Positions 26,856 to 39,600 of a stretch of DNA of 64,000 nt are shown here, piece by piece. Position numbers and translations under genes: made by a program. The notes under the pieces are model-generated. The model saw only the letters and a program-made list of their open reading frames with translations. It was not told where the DNA came from and did no database searches. The stretch lies in contig VZTG01006068.1 of assembly GCA_013397845.1 (NCBI GenBank), positions 1,018 to 65,017 on the forward strand, written 5' to 3'. The stretch's first letter is position 1. Each line of letters begins with the position of its first letter. The DNA is from Melanocharis versteri (taxonomy: Eukaryota; Chordata; Aves; Passeriformes; Melanocharitidae).

Positions 26856-29577
26856 AATATTTTGGTTGGAATCAGAAGCGCTTTTGAGTATTTGGGGGAA
26901 AATTGCACTTGGTATTTTCCTGACATACCATAGTAGGGCAAGTTGTGTATCAAGTGTATTTCACCATATTTTTAGCTGAATCTGATAGCTTGCCTACAGA
27001 CTTTCATCCCTTTGTTTTATGAAATAATAAACTACTCACAACCGTGAGTCCACGCATGTATCAGGTAACCAAGCAGGCTCACAATGACTCTGCATGTGGG
27101 GGTTCCAGATTGGTTTTCCAATCTTCTGGAAGGAGCCAGGTGACAGACTGCTGTCTCCTTATGTGCTTCCGATCTGGATGGGAGAACCTGCGCTTGGTTT
27201 TGATTGTGCCTGCTAAAAATCCCCGCTAAAAATCACTCCAGTTTGTGGAGTTCAGTGAGGCAACCACAGAGATGCTAACTTGGGTGGTGAATCAGAAATA
27301 GTACAGCTAGGGCATAGCTGTGCATCAAAGCAGTCTAGGCACATGGACAGGAGTGGAGCAGATGGCTTCTGGATCTCACTGCCTTGGATCAGGGAAGAGA
27401 TGATGCATTGTGCCTCATTGGCCCATGTAGACATTCCCCACACTTCAGTACTATTTCAGATTTTTTGGAGCCTTTACTATAGATGAACCTGTTCTAAAAC
27501 CATCCTTATTTTGAAAGAAGCAAAAGTTGTTTTGTTTTTTTGTTTTTGTTTTTTTTTTTTTAATTAACTGCTCATGATGGAGGAAGTATTCAAATTGAAA
27601 TAGCATGCTGGATCTTGCATTCTCAAATGCCTTCTTTTGTTCATGAAATTGAGTGCCTCACTGCAACCAGTACTTCAAAATTTTATGCAGCTGCATCACT
27701 TGAAGAAAGGAGACGTGGTGAGGGGAGGTAGCTGAGAAGAAAAAAATAGTGGAAGGAGCTGGAGAAGACAATAGTTTTATCTGACTTATTCACTATATTC
27801 ATTTTGTGTTAGTGGCAATTACTCTTCACAAAACGTTGGGCCTGTGTAAAAGGAAGAACGTAATATTTTTGTCTCCTGCCTATTCAATGGCTCTCAAGCC
27901 CTCCTGTACATGAACTCCTGGACCTTAGCACAGTTGTGTTGGAGCTTCCTGCATAATTCATCATAAAAGAACATGAGGCATTCAGCAGTCAGTGCTTATT
28001 CAGAGTTGTTCTGCATTACACGAAGCACTGGTAAATATGCCTGCTCCATACATAATTTATGGTTCTCGGCAGAGATAGTTTTATGCTTCATAATAGGCTA
28101 GCTTTGATCCCTTAAAATTTGTTTGTTTAACTTAGGGGTTGGGTGCAAAACAAAGACTTTAAAATCTCTTTCTTGCATTTCTTGTTTCAACAGTCGTCAT
28201 TTCCCCATCCCGTTAACAAGGTTGAAATTGTTTCTGACCCACTTTTGGGGAAATGAGCCTTCCTGTAATGGATTTTGTGTGTAAGACTTTTTATTAGCCA
28301 ATTCCCTCCACACACAACTTGAAGTGGAGTGAAAATTGGTTTAGAAACCTTAGTATAGTCTATTCCACGCTTCTGCTTAAAGAATTTATTGTTATTTCTT
28401 GTGACCTGTAGGAGGAAAATGTAGATAGACCTTGTGTTCTGTGAATCCCTCTTTTAATGCTGTGATGCAGCTAGAGACTATATATAAATGTGTAAATGAA
28501 TGTGTTGGAACTCATTGAGATGATTCCATTCTTCAAATTCAGTAAGGTCTCAAGGTAAAAAAAAAAAAAAGAAAAAAAGAGGTTTATAATGTTTCTGTTT
28601 CAAGCAATATTTCAAAACAAAATAACAACCAACTCTGCATTTCTAAATGAAAATTCTCATTGTTCCTCTCTGCATTTTAAAGAGTGTAAAGTGTAAAGAT
28701 TTTTTTAAAACAGAATATCATCAGAATTGATGCATTTCTGTGACATGTATCAATTTGTCATTTAGGCATTTTCTGATGGAGTTTGTTCTTTCATCTTTCT
28801 CCTGCTTGATGCAATTTTCCCTGTCCTGTTCTCTGTTTTCTTTGGTTGGGTTTTTTCCCAGTGATTGCTATAATTTAACCTATTATCCTTTGTTTTTAAA
28901 AGCCTTGTTCACACCCAAGCTATTTCAGCTACAAAATTTCAGAATTGCTAAGTGGTTTTCAATTTTTCAGCAAATACTAAGATCTGCCCTTTGGAAAATA
29001 AGTCCTTTTATACATGTCAAGTTAGCCATGTTAAAGACTGACTAAAAGTTGCTTGTCACTGTTCAGACTTCTTGTCATAAGTTTTTTTTTCTCCAGTTTC
29101 CCGATGTTTCAGTCCTTTGCAGGTGGTCTGCCCAAAGGAATGATTTAAATATTCTCTCTATCTGCAGTTCAATTTGTTTTTTTCTGTTTTTCTGCCCACT
29201 AGAACAGTATTAAGACTTTTGCTGCATCAGATTCCATTTCTGGAGTTTCATCTGCAAGGCATAACACCATTGTAGTCCCTCCTTCCTTTCTGGTGTTACA
29301 CTTCAGTGTTTTAAATGTTGGGGTTTTTTTTTTCACATAATGTGGATTCTTGGCTATTTTTAATGGTATTAAATGAAGCCTACAAATACACAATAAATTC
29401 AAGATGGAGAACAGGGTAGAACAAGCTCTTTTACCATCTCTTTGGCTTATCTTCTGTAGTAATTAATCTGTGTGTGATCACACACCAGCAAAGATTTTTT
29501 CTTACTTTTTACGAGTGTGTTTGCTTAGAGAATGGGCATAGCTTTTCTATCTCATCTTGAATAGCACAGTCACACTA

Positions 29578-30060
29578 GAAAAGCTACTTTCTACTTTTTA
29601 CCTTGATTTGCTATTTGCATACTTTTGGTTGAGTCATCTGTTTAAGTGTATGAGGGAGAACAAATCAGAAATTTACTTTCTTGTCTAACTTTCTTGTCTG
29701 GCAGGGCTAGCAAATGTTGCTTGCAGCAGTGGGGGGGAGTAGCCAGTTCTCATTGTACAACCGTGTTGAAACAGATGTTGTGAGATATCATGATCTATTT
29801 CATTAAATGCCTATGCTTTCTGTCATTTTGGAGCAAAAATTTGATTTAATCTCTCTCTTGCAATGATACCTGCGTTGGCATTTATTCATGCAGAGTGCAC
29901 TGCACAGGCTCCAAGGGTTTTTTGCAAACACTGGGTTTGCTGCACATTTTATTCCAATCTATTGGAACAGAACTTCCCACACCCAAACAAACGTGATATT
30001 GCTTTAGGGAGAGACAGGGGTTGCTGGTTTTGTTGATTTTTTTGGGTTTGTTTTTCTTTT
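29578..30060 (+). repeat. Duplicated segment A, first copy (probable assembly artefact)
   Basis: This 483-base stretch is repeated at 30302-30784 with a constant offset of 724 and at least five single-base differences. It ends immediately before an N at 30061. The copy structure is that of an unmerged contig end or a retained second haplotype, rather than of a biological repeat family. Confidence 0.9.
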
Positions 30061-30301
30061 NAAAAATTGGAAATAGTTATGCAAATCCAAAATTATTATT
30101 TTAATTGTTGGTTTTTTCACCTTATTTTCATCCTTTCTTGGAGCAGATTCATTTACTTTAAAGATTTTTTTTTTTTCTTGGTAGCATTTTTGGATGCAGC
30201 TGTTCTACCTGTTTTAAAGTAAAGTGAGTAAAAAGAAAAATACTCCTTATGGTCCAGTGCAGGTCTACAAGAACTGTATATAAATGGTTCTTACTGAAAA
30301 N
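30061..30301. other. Two single-N joins enclosing a 239-base duplicated segment B
   Basis: An N at 30061 and an N at 30301 bracket 239 bases that recur at 31213-31451 (offset 1151) with only one difference noticed, near the left edge. The piece behaves like a tiny contig placed between two larger ones. Sequence order here should not be trusted. Confidence 0.9.
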
Positions 30302-30784
30302 GAAAAGCTACTTTCTACTTTTTACCTTGATTTGCTATTTGCATACTTTTGGTTGAGTCATCTGTTTAAGTGTATGAGGGAGAACAAATCAGAAATTTAC
30401 TTTCTTGTCTAACTTTCTTGTCTGGCAGGGCTAGCAAATGTTGCTTGCAGCAGTGGGGGGGAGTAGCCAGTTCTCATTGTACAACCGTGTTGAAACAGAT
30501 GTTGTGAGATATCATGATCTATTTCATTAAATGCCTATGCTTTCTGTCATTTTGGAGCAAAAATTTGATTTAATCTCTCTCTTGCAATGATACCTGTGTT
30601 GGCATTTATTCATGCAGAGTGCACTGCACAGGCTCCAAGGGTTTTTTGCAAACACTGGGTTTGCTGCACATTTTATTCCAATCTATCGGAACAGAACTTC
30701 CCATACCCAAACAAACGTGATATTGCTTTGGGGAGAGGCAGGGGTTGCTGGTTTTGTTGATTTTTTTGGGTTTGTTTTTCTTTT
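30302..30784 (+). repeat. Duplicated segment A, second copy
   Basis: Nearly identical to 29578-30060 and starting directly after the N at 30301. Unlike the first copy, it runs on into unique sequence (30785-31212) and then into the second copy of segment B, so this is probably the continuous, correct version. Confidence 0.9.
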
Positions 30785-31154
30785 CTTTCTTCCCCGTGAT
30801 GTTGGCCTTCTGTATATTGAGCCTGAAGCAAGAGTATTTGTAACATCAGTAGTTAGAGCAGTCGGAAGTGAGTTTTCTGTATCATTGTACTAGTTCTAAA
30901 ATACAGACTGAGACAGAACTTTTGGGCTTTTCCTTGCCCTTGTAGCAGCATCTTAGTGCATTTGGCGTGGCTTTTGGAACAAAAGAATCAGATTGCAGCA
31001 GCATTGCAACATACAATTGTTTCTTTCACGTTTTCTTTTATATCCGAAAAAGAAAGTTCTTATGTCTTGCTAGTCAGTGACAAGTCTCACGTTGTTTGGT
31101 GTTACATTTGTTTTCTTAATTGAAGCTCCAGGTCTTGGAATTGCTGGATTATAT

Positions 31155-31190
31155 AAATTTATTTATTTATTTATTTATTTATTTATATTT
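31155..31190 (+). repeat. (TTTA)n microsatellite
   Basis: About seven tandem ATTT units. It sits in the unique stretch between the second copies of segments A and B. Such a tract may differ between haplotypes and may have contributed to the assembly break nearby. Confidence 0.85.
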
Positions 31191-31212
31191 TTCCCCCAAA
31201 TGGCACTGTGTA

Positions 31213-31451
31213 AAAAAATGGAAATAGTTATGCAAATCCAAAATTATTATTTTAATTGTTGGTTTTTTCACCTTATTTTCATCCTTTCTTGGAGCAGATT
31301 CATTTACTTTAAAGATTTTTTTTTTTTCTTGGTAGCATTTTTGGATGCAGCTGTTCTACCTGTTTTAAAGTAAAGTGAGTAAAAAGAAAAATACTCCTTA
31401 TGGTCCAGTGCAGGTCTACAAGAACTGTATATAAATGGTTCTTACTGAAAA
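31213..31451 (+). repeat. Duplicated segment B, second copy
   Basis: Matches 30062-30300 throughout apart from the first few bases. It is embedded in continuous sequence, so it is likely the true location of this segment. Confidence 0.9.
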
Positions 31452-31485
31452 TATAAGCAGGGTCTAGTTTGTTGGTTTTTTGTTG

Positions 31486-31505
31486 TTTTTTTTTTTTTTT
31501 TTTTT
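31486..31505 (+). repeat. Poly-T run
   Basis: Twenty T residues shortly after the second copy of segment B. Confidence 0.85.
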
Positions 31506-34500
31506 AATTCCCCTCTTATTCCAACACAAAGCCATGAAAAGCTATTTTTCAGAGGGCATCTTCTAAGAACCTGTATACATTCCTAGAAAAGAAGGTTTCC
31601 ATGCATGGGGAATGAGATGCTCTAGCTACAGTGAATTATTATTTTGACATAATTGCCCAGAAGCAGTGTAAATAATGTTAGTCTTTCAGTGGAACAGACA
31701 CTGCAACGTTGGCTTGTTTGGAGATCATAACAGTTACCTTGTTTGTTTTGGGGGTTTTTTTTCCATGAAAACACAGAGCCAGAATTATGTTTAACTAAAA
31801 GCCAACCAATTATTCTTGGCCTTTTAAATATGTAAACTTCCTTTTTGAAACGTTATTGTAAGTTGTTTCTGTAAGTGAGTTTAGTGTAATGTTTAAGAGA
31901 ACTCTGGCTGAGTTTTGACTCATCTTTTATAATCCTCCTGCATTGTTATTCAGCCCCATGCATCTGTTTGGATATAAGTATTTCTTGCACGCAAGAAATC
32001 ACAGATATGTGGTTCAGTAATGATTTTCTTTCTTACAAGCTGGTATCAGAGAAGTTCTTCCCAGTCCTCCTGACCTGGGTTGCACTGGTTCAGCTGTTTG
32101 CCATGCAGCCTGGGACAGCTGAAACCCAATCATTGCTCAGATTCAGTTCAGGGTCTGGCCAGCCTGACAGCTGAAGTGGCACAGCAGCACTCAGGGTGAG
32201 GGAAGCAGCACCTGGCAAGGGAAACAAGCATCTAGAGGAAAGCAGCAGAGATATTCTAGACTCTGCTGCCAGTGACAGGCTAAGGTAGACTTACCCATCC
32301 AAATCTCTCATACAGGAGGAGCGTGCTTGACAAAAGGCTTCAAGGCAACTGTTTTCCATGGCAGAAAGTATAAATTCTAAATGGAAGGATGTCTTAATTA
32401 GACATGATTTTATTATACATCAAATTAATTGAGAAGATCAAATTTTCTTTTATGCGCCTGTTTTTTTTAGACATGATTTATGTTACAGCAAGCTACACTT
32501 CTACTTTTGACTTGTATTGGCATTACTCTGCTGATAAATCCATTTTCATCATTCTGGGAGAACTGAAGAATGGAAAATCCAACAAATGCTATAAGAAAGA
32601 TTTATAAGTGCATGTAATAGCCTGTAATTCCATGGTGCTCAGGAGAACTCGCTCAGGCTTTTTATACAGTGCATGATGGTAAAAGATGTCTTCACTGCTA
32701 TCATTCTTTCTGTTCCTTTGATTCTCAGAGTCGAGCAGAAGGAGCAACATCTAAAAGTGAGTAAAACAGCACTTGAAAGCTAGGGTTTTACTAAGGGTTT
32801 GGAAAGAATTTGTTATGGATTTTCTGTACCTTCTCGAAGTGGGGATACATAACTATTAAGATTAAAAAAGCAATATAATGATGTTGTAGAGGACAGTGAT
32901 CTCTATTCTACAACTGCCTGGCCCAGAGGAGAGATATGGAAGATATACACAGGTGATAGAATTTAACTTACCTCAGTCATTTAGCTGATTTGATTTTTTG
33001 CTTGTGGTTCTGTGAAAAAAACTCAGGAAGATCAGTAAAAGTGATGGTTACACTGTGAATTGGGGTATAGTGTGGAGATAGCTGTGCTTGCTCTAGATCA
33101 GAAATGGAGAAACAGTGTAAATGAACCCTTGCAGGACTTGTCCAGTGGCTGCTTCTTGCTGCCTGTTCTGAAGAGAAAGCACTAAGCACTGGACTATAGT
33201 GCTGAAAGGAAAAAAAGAGTCCAAGTGTGAGAGATGCCTCGAGGCCGAGTATTGACTGAGGAGAGATTTGAATCATGGGCAAAGTCACCTTTTCTGCTGC
33301 TTCACGTGCTCTGTGCTCAGAGACACAGAACTTTGTGCACTCTTTTTAAGCTGTGTGACTTCGTCACAGAAAATCCCCACTACATCATCAGCTTCCCTTT
33401 CCAAATGAAACATTTTTCAAATCTTTATAATCTTAGCTAACTACTCCACAACAAAACCAGTTGCTCTATAATGGCTGCAGTCAAAGGAGTCTGTGCATCT
33501 ACAAACATGTAGATGTGTGTGGGTATAAAATTTGCAGTAACAGTGTTAATAAAGCACATTGTGTTCTAAGCACTTGCTCGTTTGCTTTGTCAGTGTTCAT
33601 AAACAAGTGCACGGTCTTGAGAATACTGGAATCTTGATACTCAAAACAAAGGCACTTGGTGAACGGGATCAGTTCTCTTGCCTTCCTCTCATGTATGGTG
33701 TTTCAAGCAGGGATTCTGATGGCTGTGTGGAAGAATGCCAAGAATGAGACGCTTTGTGCAAACAGAAAGAAAAAAATGTTAGTTGAATGTAAGCAGGCAA
33801 CAAGACGTAGAAATATTCATGTTGCATTTTCTTCTCTGTAGGTGTAAAAAACTAAGAAAGACCAGCTAGGGGGAAAAAAATAAAGACTTATTTTGCTCAA
33901 ATATAGGCCAGGCTGTGATTGAAAGTCACTAAAATTATTATACTCATTCTGAGGACCTAAACTCAAGAGCTGTTCTATGCAATGTATTTTCAGAACTTAC
34001 CTTAAAATTCCTAAGTTCGGAAACTCCCATTTAACTTACATTACTCCACTGTAAAACATGTTTTACAATTCACTGTAATGCTCTTTCATTTCTTCACCTG
34101 AGAAATGCACTCTGCCGTCTGGAAGGAGTCTTGTTATCTCAATCTGTGCAACAGATGTTAGTCATTGTGTCTCCTCCTCCCCTCTCCTGCCCTCTCCTGA
34201 TATGCAAATATGGTCTTTGACATTTATATTTCCCTAATGGGGAAATATATTTCCCTGTTTAGGGTAGATGTTGTAACTGTTTAAAAAAAAAAATTAAAAT
34301 CTCTATAACGAAGCTAGTATATCAGTTTTGTAAATTTTAACAGACATCCTCCTCTGCCATGTAATTAATGCCTTTCTGAGTGGGAGATTTATGTTTTGTA
34401 AGCCCCTACATTTTAAAAATGAACTTGTAGTGTACTTTAAGGCATTTTAATTTATGCTTGCTCTGCTTGCTTTTTCTTTTCATGGATAAACCCATCACCA

Positions 34501-36437
34501 CTCAATAGTAATGCAATTAACACTGGCTGGAACAGGCTGCGGGAAGAAGCCCATGGACATGGCATGCATTTGTGGAGCTCACAAACTGCAAAGCTGCTAA
34601 GCTGACAACTATCCAGTAAGAGACCGAGCTGAGAAATCCTTTCCTTTGCATTTTCTAATTGCATGGCAGCGTTTTTGAGAGTTTTTGGAATATTTCATCC
34701 CTCGAGGTGATTAAGGAAACGTCAGACCTGTGGCTGCCCCATATGTTCCTTCCATGGGTGTTGCTACTTCTGACTCCACTCTCCTCAAAGAGGGAGCTGC
34801 CGACCCTCTCTGGCTGAATTATTTTCCTTCCTGCAGCAGATGTTTAGTGAACTCCGAGTTTCATTTCTTTCTGGGCAGGTGAGTGTGGCTGTGATTCAGG
34901 TAATAACCGTGCATGGGTGTGTCAGCCGAGTTTAGAGCTTGTTCCAGAGATCTGTGTCGCCCAGCCAGCAAACCCTCAGCTGCACTGCACCTTTTTTATC
35001 TGCTCCACGGCCACTCCACAGCCGGGAGTCACCTTACAGGGCTCTAAAGATACCAAATTATCGCTCCTGCCTGTTGGCCGTGACAAAATAATGATGTGAT
35101 TTAATCCTGAAAAATGGCACTTTTGTACCAATTTATTATGTAGAATGCGGGAGGTGAGGTTATGTCAGCGTGACCAGGAACAGAATTTTTGTCTATCCTG
35201 CAAATTTGACACGAGCAGACATTTTCTCAGCCATGTGCAGAATTAAGAGGTGTTTTCTCTTCTCTGGAAGACAACATTTTGTTGGGTACCAAATAACCTC
35301 TATAATGATTCAGTAAATTATAAAATAAACGGCTTCAACTAAAATATTCTTACAGCCAAGTAGGGAATCTAGTCAACCATTACTGACATTGATTCACTGA
35401 CCTAGAAAATTACTTTAATGCACATATCAATTTACTTGCTGATTTCTTACATTTCAGTGGATTTGAAAAAAAATATTATTTTGCAAAACTATTATTGCTG
35501 AGAGCCCTTGTGGATCACATGTTATAAAATTCACTAAAACTTTTCTATATTAAATCAATTATAGAGTTATTGTAGCCTCTTAGGTTAACCTTTTTTAATA
35601 TTTTTTTTTTTAAGTTGAACTTACATGTACAGATATGAGGGTATTTATATGGAGCTGATTAATTTGATTCTTTGCCTTTTGAATACAGTTAATTTAACTG
35701 TGATTCTCATTCCGGATCTGTAAGGGATTCTTTGTGCAAGAGGGCATACCTAAATATGGTTTTAAGGAAGACAAAAAAATTTCTTAAGAAAGATACAGTT
35801 TTCCAATTGAAAGTAATTGATGAATAAAGTTATTCTGTCAGCCTGTTGGACAGAAATTAGGCTTTTTTGTTAAAAAAAGACAAAGGTTTCAGCCCAGATG
35901 ACACTGAAGCTGATGCTTGTAGAAATTCAGAAGTCAGCTGAGTTCCTGGTTCTGCCACTGGCTTCACACAGGTGCCCCTGTCCTGTCCCTTTTTGTATTT
36001 TCTGATGAGTCAGAATTTAATTGGCTCATGAGAGAAGAATAATGAATGCCTATATCTAAAAATAAGTTTCATGAATGCATAAAGTAAAGAAATTTGGAAA
36101 ATGTTTTTTGGCTGATCCCTATTGTTAAACCAAATTATTACCTTTAAGAGCAGTAAGGGCAAGAATTTCAGGCAAATACGATATTTGGGTTGAAGCTTTT
36201 TGTTCATAGATGACTGGAAATGACAGACTCCATGTTGAATTCTCACAAATAAAAGGGATCCAAAGGTCACAATAAAAAAAGAAACAGATTCTAGAATAAG
36301 AACTTAGAGATTTTAAATAAGAGACTGTTCCTACCACCTACCGTGAAAGTGAGGTCAAGTGATGAAAAAATAATTTTTCAAAAAGCAGTTTTTGAGGACA
36401 GCTAGAGAATTCAGGAATATAATTTCCTTTAAATTAC

Positions 36438-36614
36438 CATAGAATCTTAGAAACACAGAATGGTTTGGGTTCAAAGGGACCTTAAAGTTCATCCAGTTCC
36501 AGCCCTCTGCCATGGACAGGGACATTAGACCAGGTTGCTCAGAGCCCAACCCAGCCTGGCCTTGAACACTTCCAGGGACGGGGCATCCACAGCTTCTCTG
36601 GGCAACCTGTTCCA
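36438..36614 (-). repeat. CR1 LINE 3' end, antisense
   Basis: The + strand starts with the reverse-complement tail (CCATAGAATCTTAGAAACA), then ACAGAATGGTTTGGGTTC, CTTAAAGTTCATCCAGTTCC, AGACCAGGTTGCTCAGAGCC, TGGCCTTGAACACTTCCAGG and TCTGGGCAACCTGTTCC, which is the full order of a CR1 3' UTR. A 9-bp string TTTAAATTA occurs on both sides (36428-36436 and 36618-36626). It could be a target-site duplication, but the surrounding AT-rich sequence makes chance likely. Confidence 0.95.
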
Positions 36615-39600
36615 TATTTTAAATTAAATTAAAAAAAAAATTATAAATTGTTCATGTCCTAAATCCCTTTAACAGTTTCCATTGTCACCACCTGTACAAT
36701 CTGTTAGGGGCACGATGCTGAATGCAACTTGCATTTGGGCATTTCTAAATTTCTATTGGTAGGGACGTAGAAGCCAACATATGAATGTATCTTTCTAATT
36801 AATATCTGTGTATTAACCTGGGGTTCAACAGCACAACAGGGGAGGTTTAGGGATATGTTTTAAAGAACCCAGGTTTATGTTTAGCCACACGTGAGGAGCG
36901 TGGCATTTGTAAATAACCCTCTTAGAGAGGATTGGAAAAAAAAATACAATCATTATACAGCACCACGCTCAGCAAAGCCACAGCAGCTTTTTCCTGTCTC
37001 TGCTGCTACATGGCACACATCCAGATATCTGCTGTACTAACATTTGCTCCTGGGAGGAGATGAAGAAAAAAAGGGTCCATAAGGTTTCCATTGGCCTAGA
37101 CAACTGAAACATCTGCTAGATTCATGAGCAGCTTGCTGGCCTAAGTCAGCAGGGAGAGCTGCTGCAGATCAGCACTGCCATATCAATGGATATTTCATAG
37201 ACCACAGGGAGCAAAAAAGGAAGTCAGGAGAGTAAGTGATTGTATTTCAAAGTACACCGAAGTCTAATGCAGTTTTGCATAGAGTGATATCTAAATTGCA
37301 CAAAATTAGAGCCACATCTACAACTGATCTGCATGCAAGACTCATTAGGGAAACAGGTACATGAAAGAATAGCAGGATCCAATCCTAATTTTCTAATATC
37401 GGCTAATAGGAGCAATTCACCTGGTTCCCAGATCAGATTTGGCAAAAAGCAATCATCTGAGAAAACATTCTCTTCCCTCAGAAGGCTGCACAGGAAGAAG
37501 CCTCCTCTGTCTTTATGAAATACAAATAGTGTTGTTGGGAGGGAATCAGCCATTCTTTGTTGGGACACACAGCAGAGGGAGAGGGCAAGTGTTGAAAGAA
37601 CAAGGGGAGAGGACAGACTGAAATATACATCCTTGTTTGGTGTAAACTGACTTTAATTTCTGTAGGTCAAGCCTGGTTCTGATGCCTGAAAGTGTAGTCT
37701 AGCCTAAGTAATTTTGTTGTTTATAGTTTGGTGCCACTTAGGCTCAAAAGGGCTGCTGGAATTGTATAAAGTAGTCATCCTCCAGACCAAATTCCTGGCC
37801 TTATTTTATTGTGTAAACCAAAAGAGGGAAAACAACCCATCAAGTACAAAGTCAGCTTTAAAACTGTTGTTTTGTACTTGAACTTTCATGAGCTTAAACA
37901 GAGCTGTGATCTCCTCTGCACAAGAAGAAGTGTCAGACATCAAAGCAGGTAGATATCGACAGGGTGGGAGAAATCATCAGTAGCGAAAGCTTTGTGAATA
38001 AACAGATGATCACAAGTGGGAAACACTTTATTAATCATCCTGACTTCTGCTCTGTGAGCATCAGAACTGCTTTCTGAAGGGAACATTCCCAGCTGGCCAG
38101 GATGTGTTTAGGTATTGATCAACACAAGGTCATTCAGGGAGTGCCTGTTCAGATCAAGCCATCTGCACACACCATATTTCCCACCTTTAAGACAGCGTTG
38201 CCTTTTGTGTCTTAAAACACAGCTCTTCGCAGTAATTTTTATATTTATGAAAGGGATTTTTTTGAAAGTACGTTTAACTTGGCCGTATTTTGTTCCATTG
38301 ACAGGATTCTGAGATCTGACTTCTCTACATCGATCCCCGTTTACTGCTAGGAGGGTTTGTCAGGACTATTTACAGAGTATTTAACTGAAAAACACAAATG
38401 ATCTGGTAATCAGAACAGATAAGTCTCTGATCAAAATCTGGTTTTTCCACCTTTGCTTTTTTCTTCATTTACCTTTGAGGGTGACATGTCCCCTGAAGCA
38501 AACTGAGCAGTGAAAGTGTTGGAAGTCCAGGTAGCAACGATTTATTTAGTGTACTACTGCAATGACAGGTGATTCTTATTCAGACTTGTTTCCAAACCAG
38601 AGGTGGTAAGATTGGTGTTTAAATGTGCTGTTCTAGTCTAATTAAACTATACTGAAGTAAAAAGAATTTGAATAATTTGAATTCACAGAAACAAGCTGGG
38701 GTTTAGTAGCAATTTTATCACTCTTCTTCCTGGGCATATAAATGTAAAAATATACACGATATGTGTTTACTTATATATTTTAATGAGAATTAAAGCTACT
38801 GTGTGGGCAAATACTAAGGCAAACCTAGAACAGTTTTAATTTTCACTTTTGCTCAGCTGTTCAATACAGTGAAAAGTTCAAGCTTCCATTTAAACACAGG
38901 AGGTTCCATTTGGTGAGTAAGCTCTTGCCATGGGTATTTATAACTAACAGTAAGCAGTTCAGTTATGGTGCATTTTTGGGGATTTCTGAATGCTTTTTGA
39001 GATCACAAACATTCAAACAACAGCACTACTTGGAGCTGAGTTGTATAGCTGCCTCTTCTCTGTCTTTTAACTTCTCTTTGAATGACATTTCAGAAGTTGG
39101 TCAGACAAAGTTAAAAGTGGAAGGATTTTAAACCTTGGTTGTGTTCTGCTCAGATAGAAGAAGTGGTCAAACAGAGAACAAAGATAAATAGGTATACAAT
39201 AAGAAAGTCCTTGCCAGGTGAGTTACCTGCATGTTGGACTTCAAATAGCATAATTTGTCTTTAAGGATGAAGGAAGGAGGAAAAGTGTATTCCTGGAGAG
39301 ATGCAAGTATATTTTCTTTTATAGAACTCAATAGCTGGAAAGCCTAAGAGAGCATTTTTTCCAATAGATTTGAAATTTTTCACAAATGAGAGAAAGGAAG
39401 TCATGAAGGGATTGTAGCAAAATGAGGAGAGAAAAATGAATCAATTCTGCTGATACATTTTTTCTTCTTTTTGTAATTGCCTTTCAATAGAATGTTTAAT
39501 TTGGAAAAATGAAAACCAAAGTATTTTGATTTTTTCTGAAGAAAAATTGTTTTCTTTTAATACTGTGTGAAAAGTTAATATTTCTAATATTTTCAGTCCA

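Noticed and set aside
36428..36626. TTTAAATTA on both sides of the CR1 copy as a target-site duplication
   Set aside because: CR1 insertions rarely leave clear duplications, and the string is common in this AT-rich sequence.
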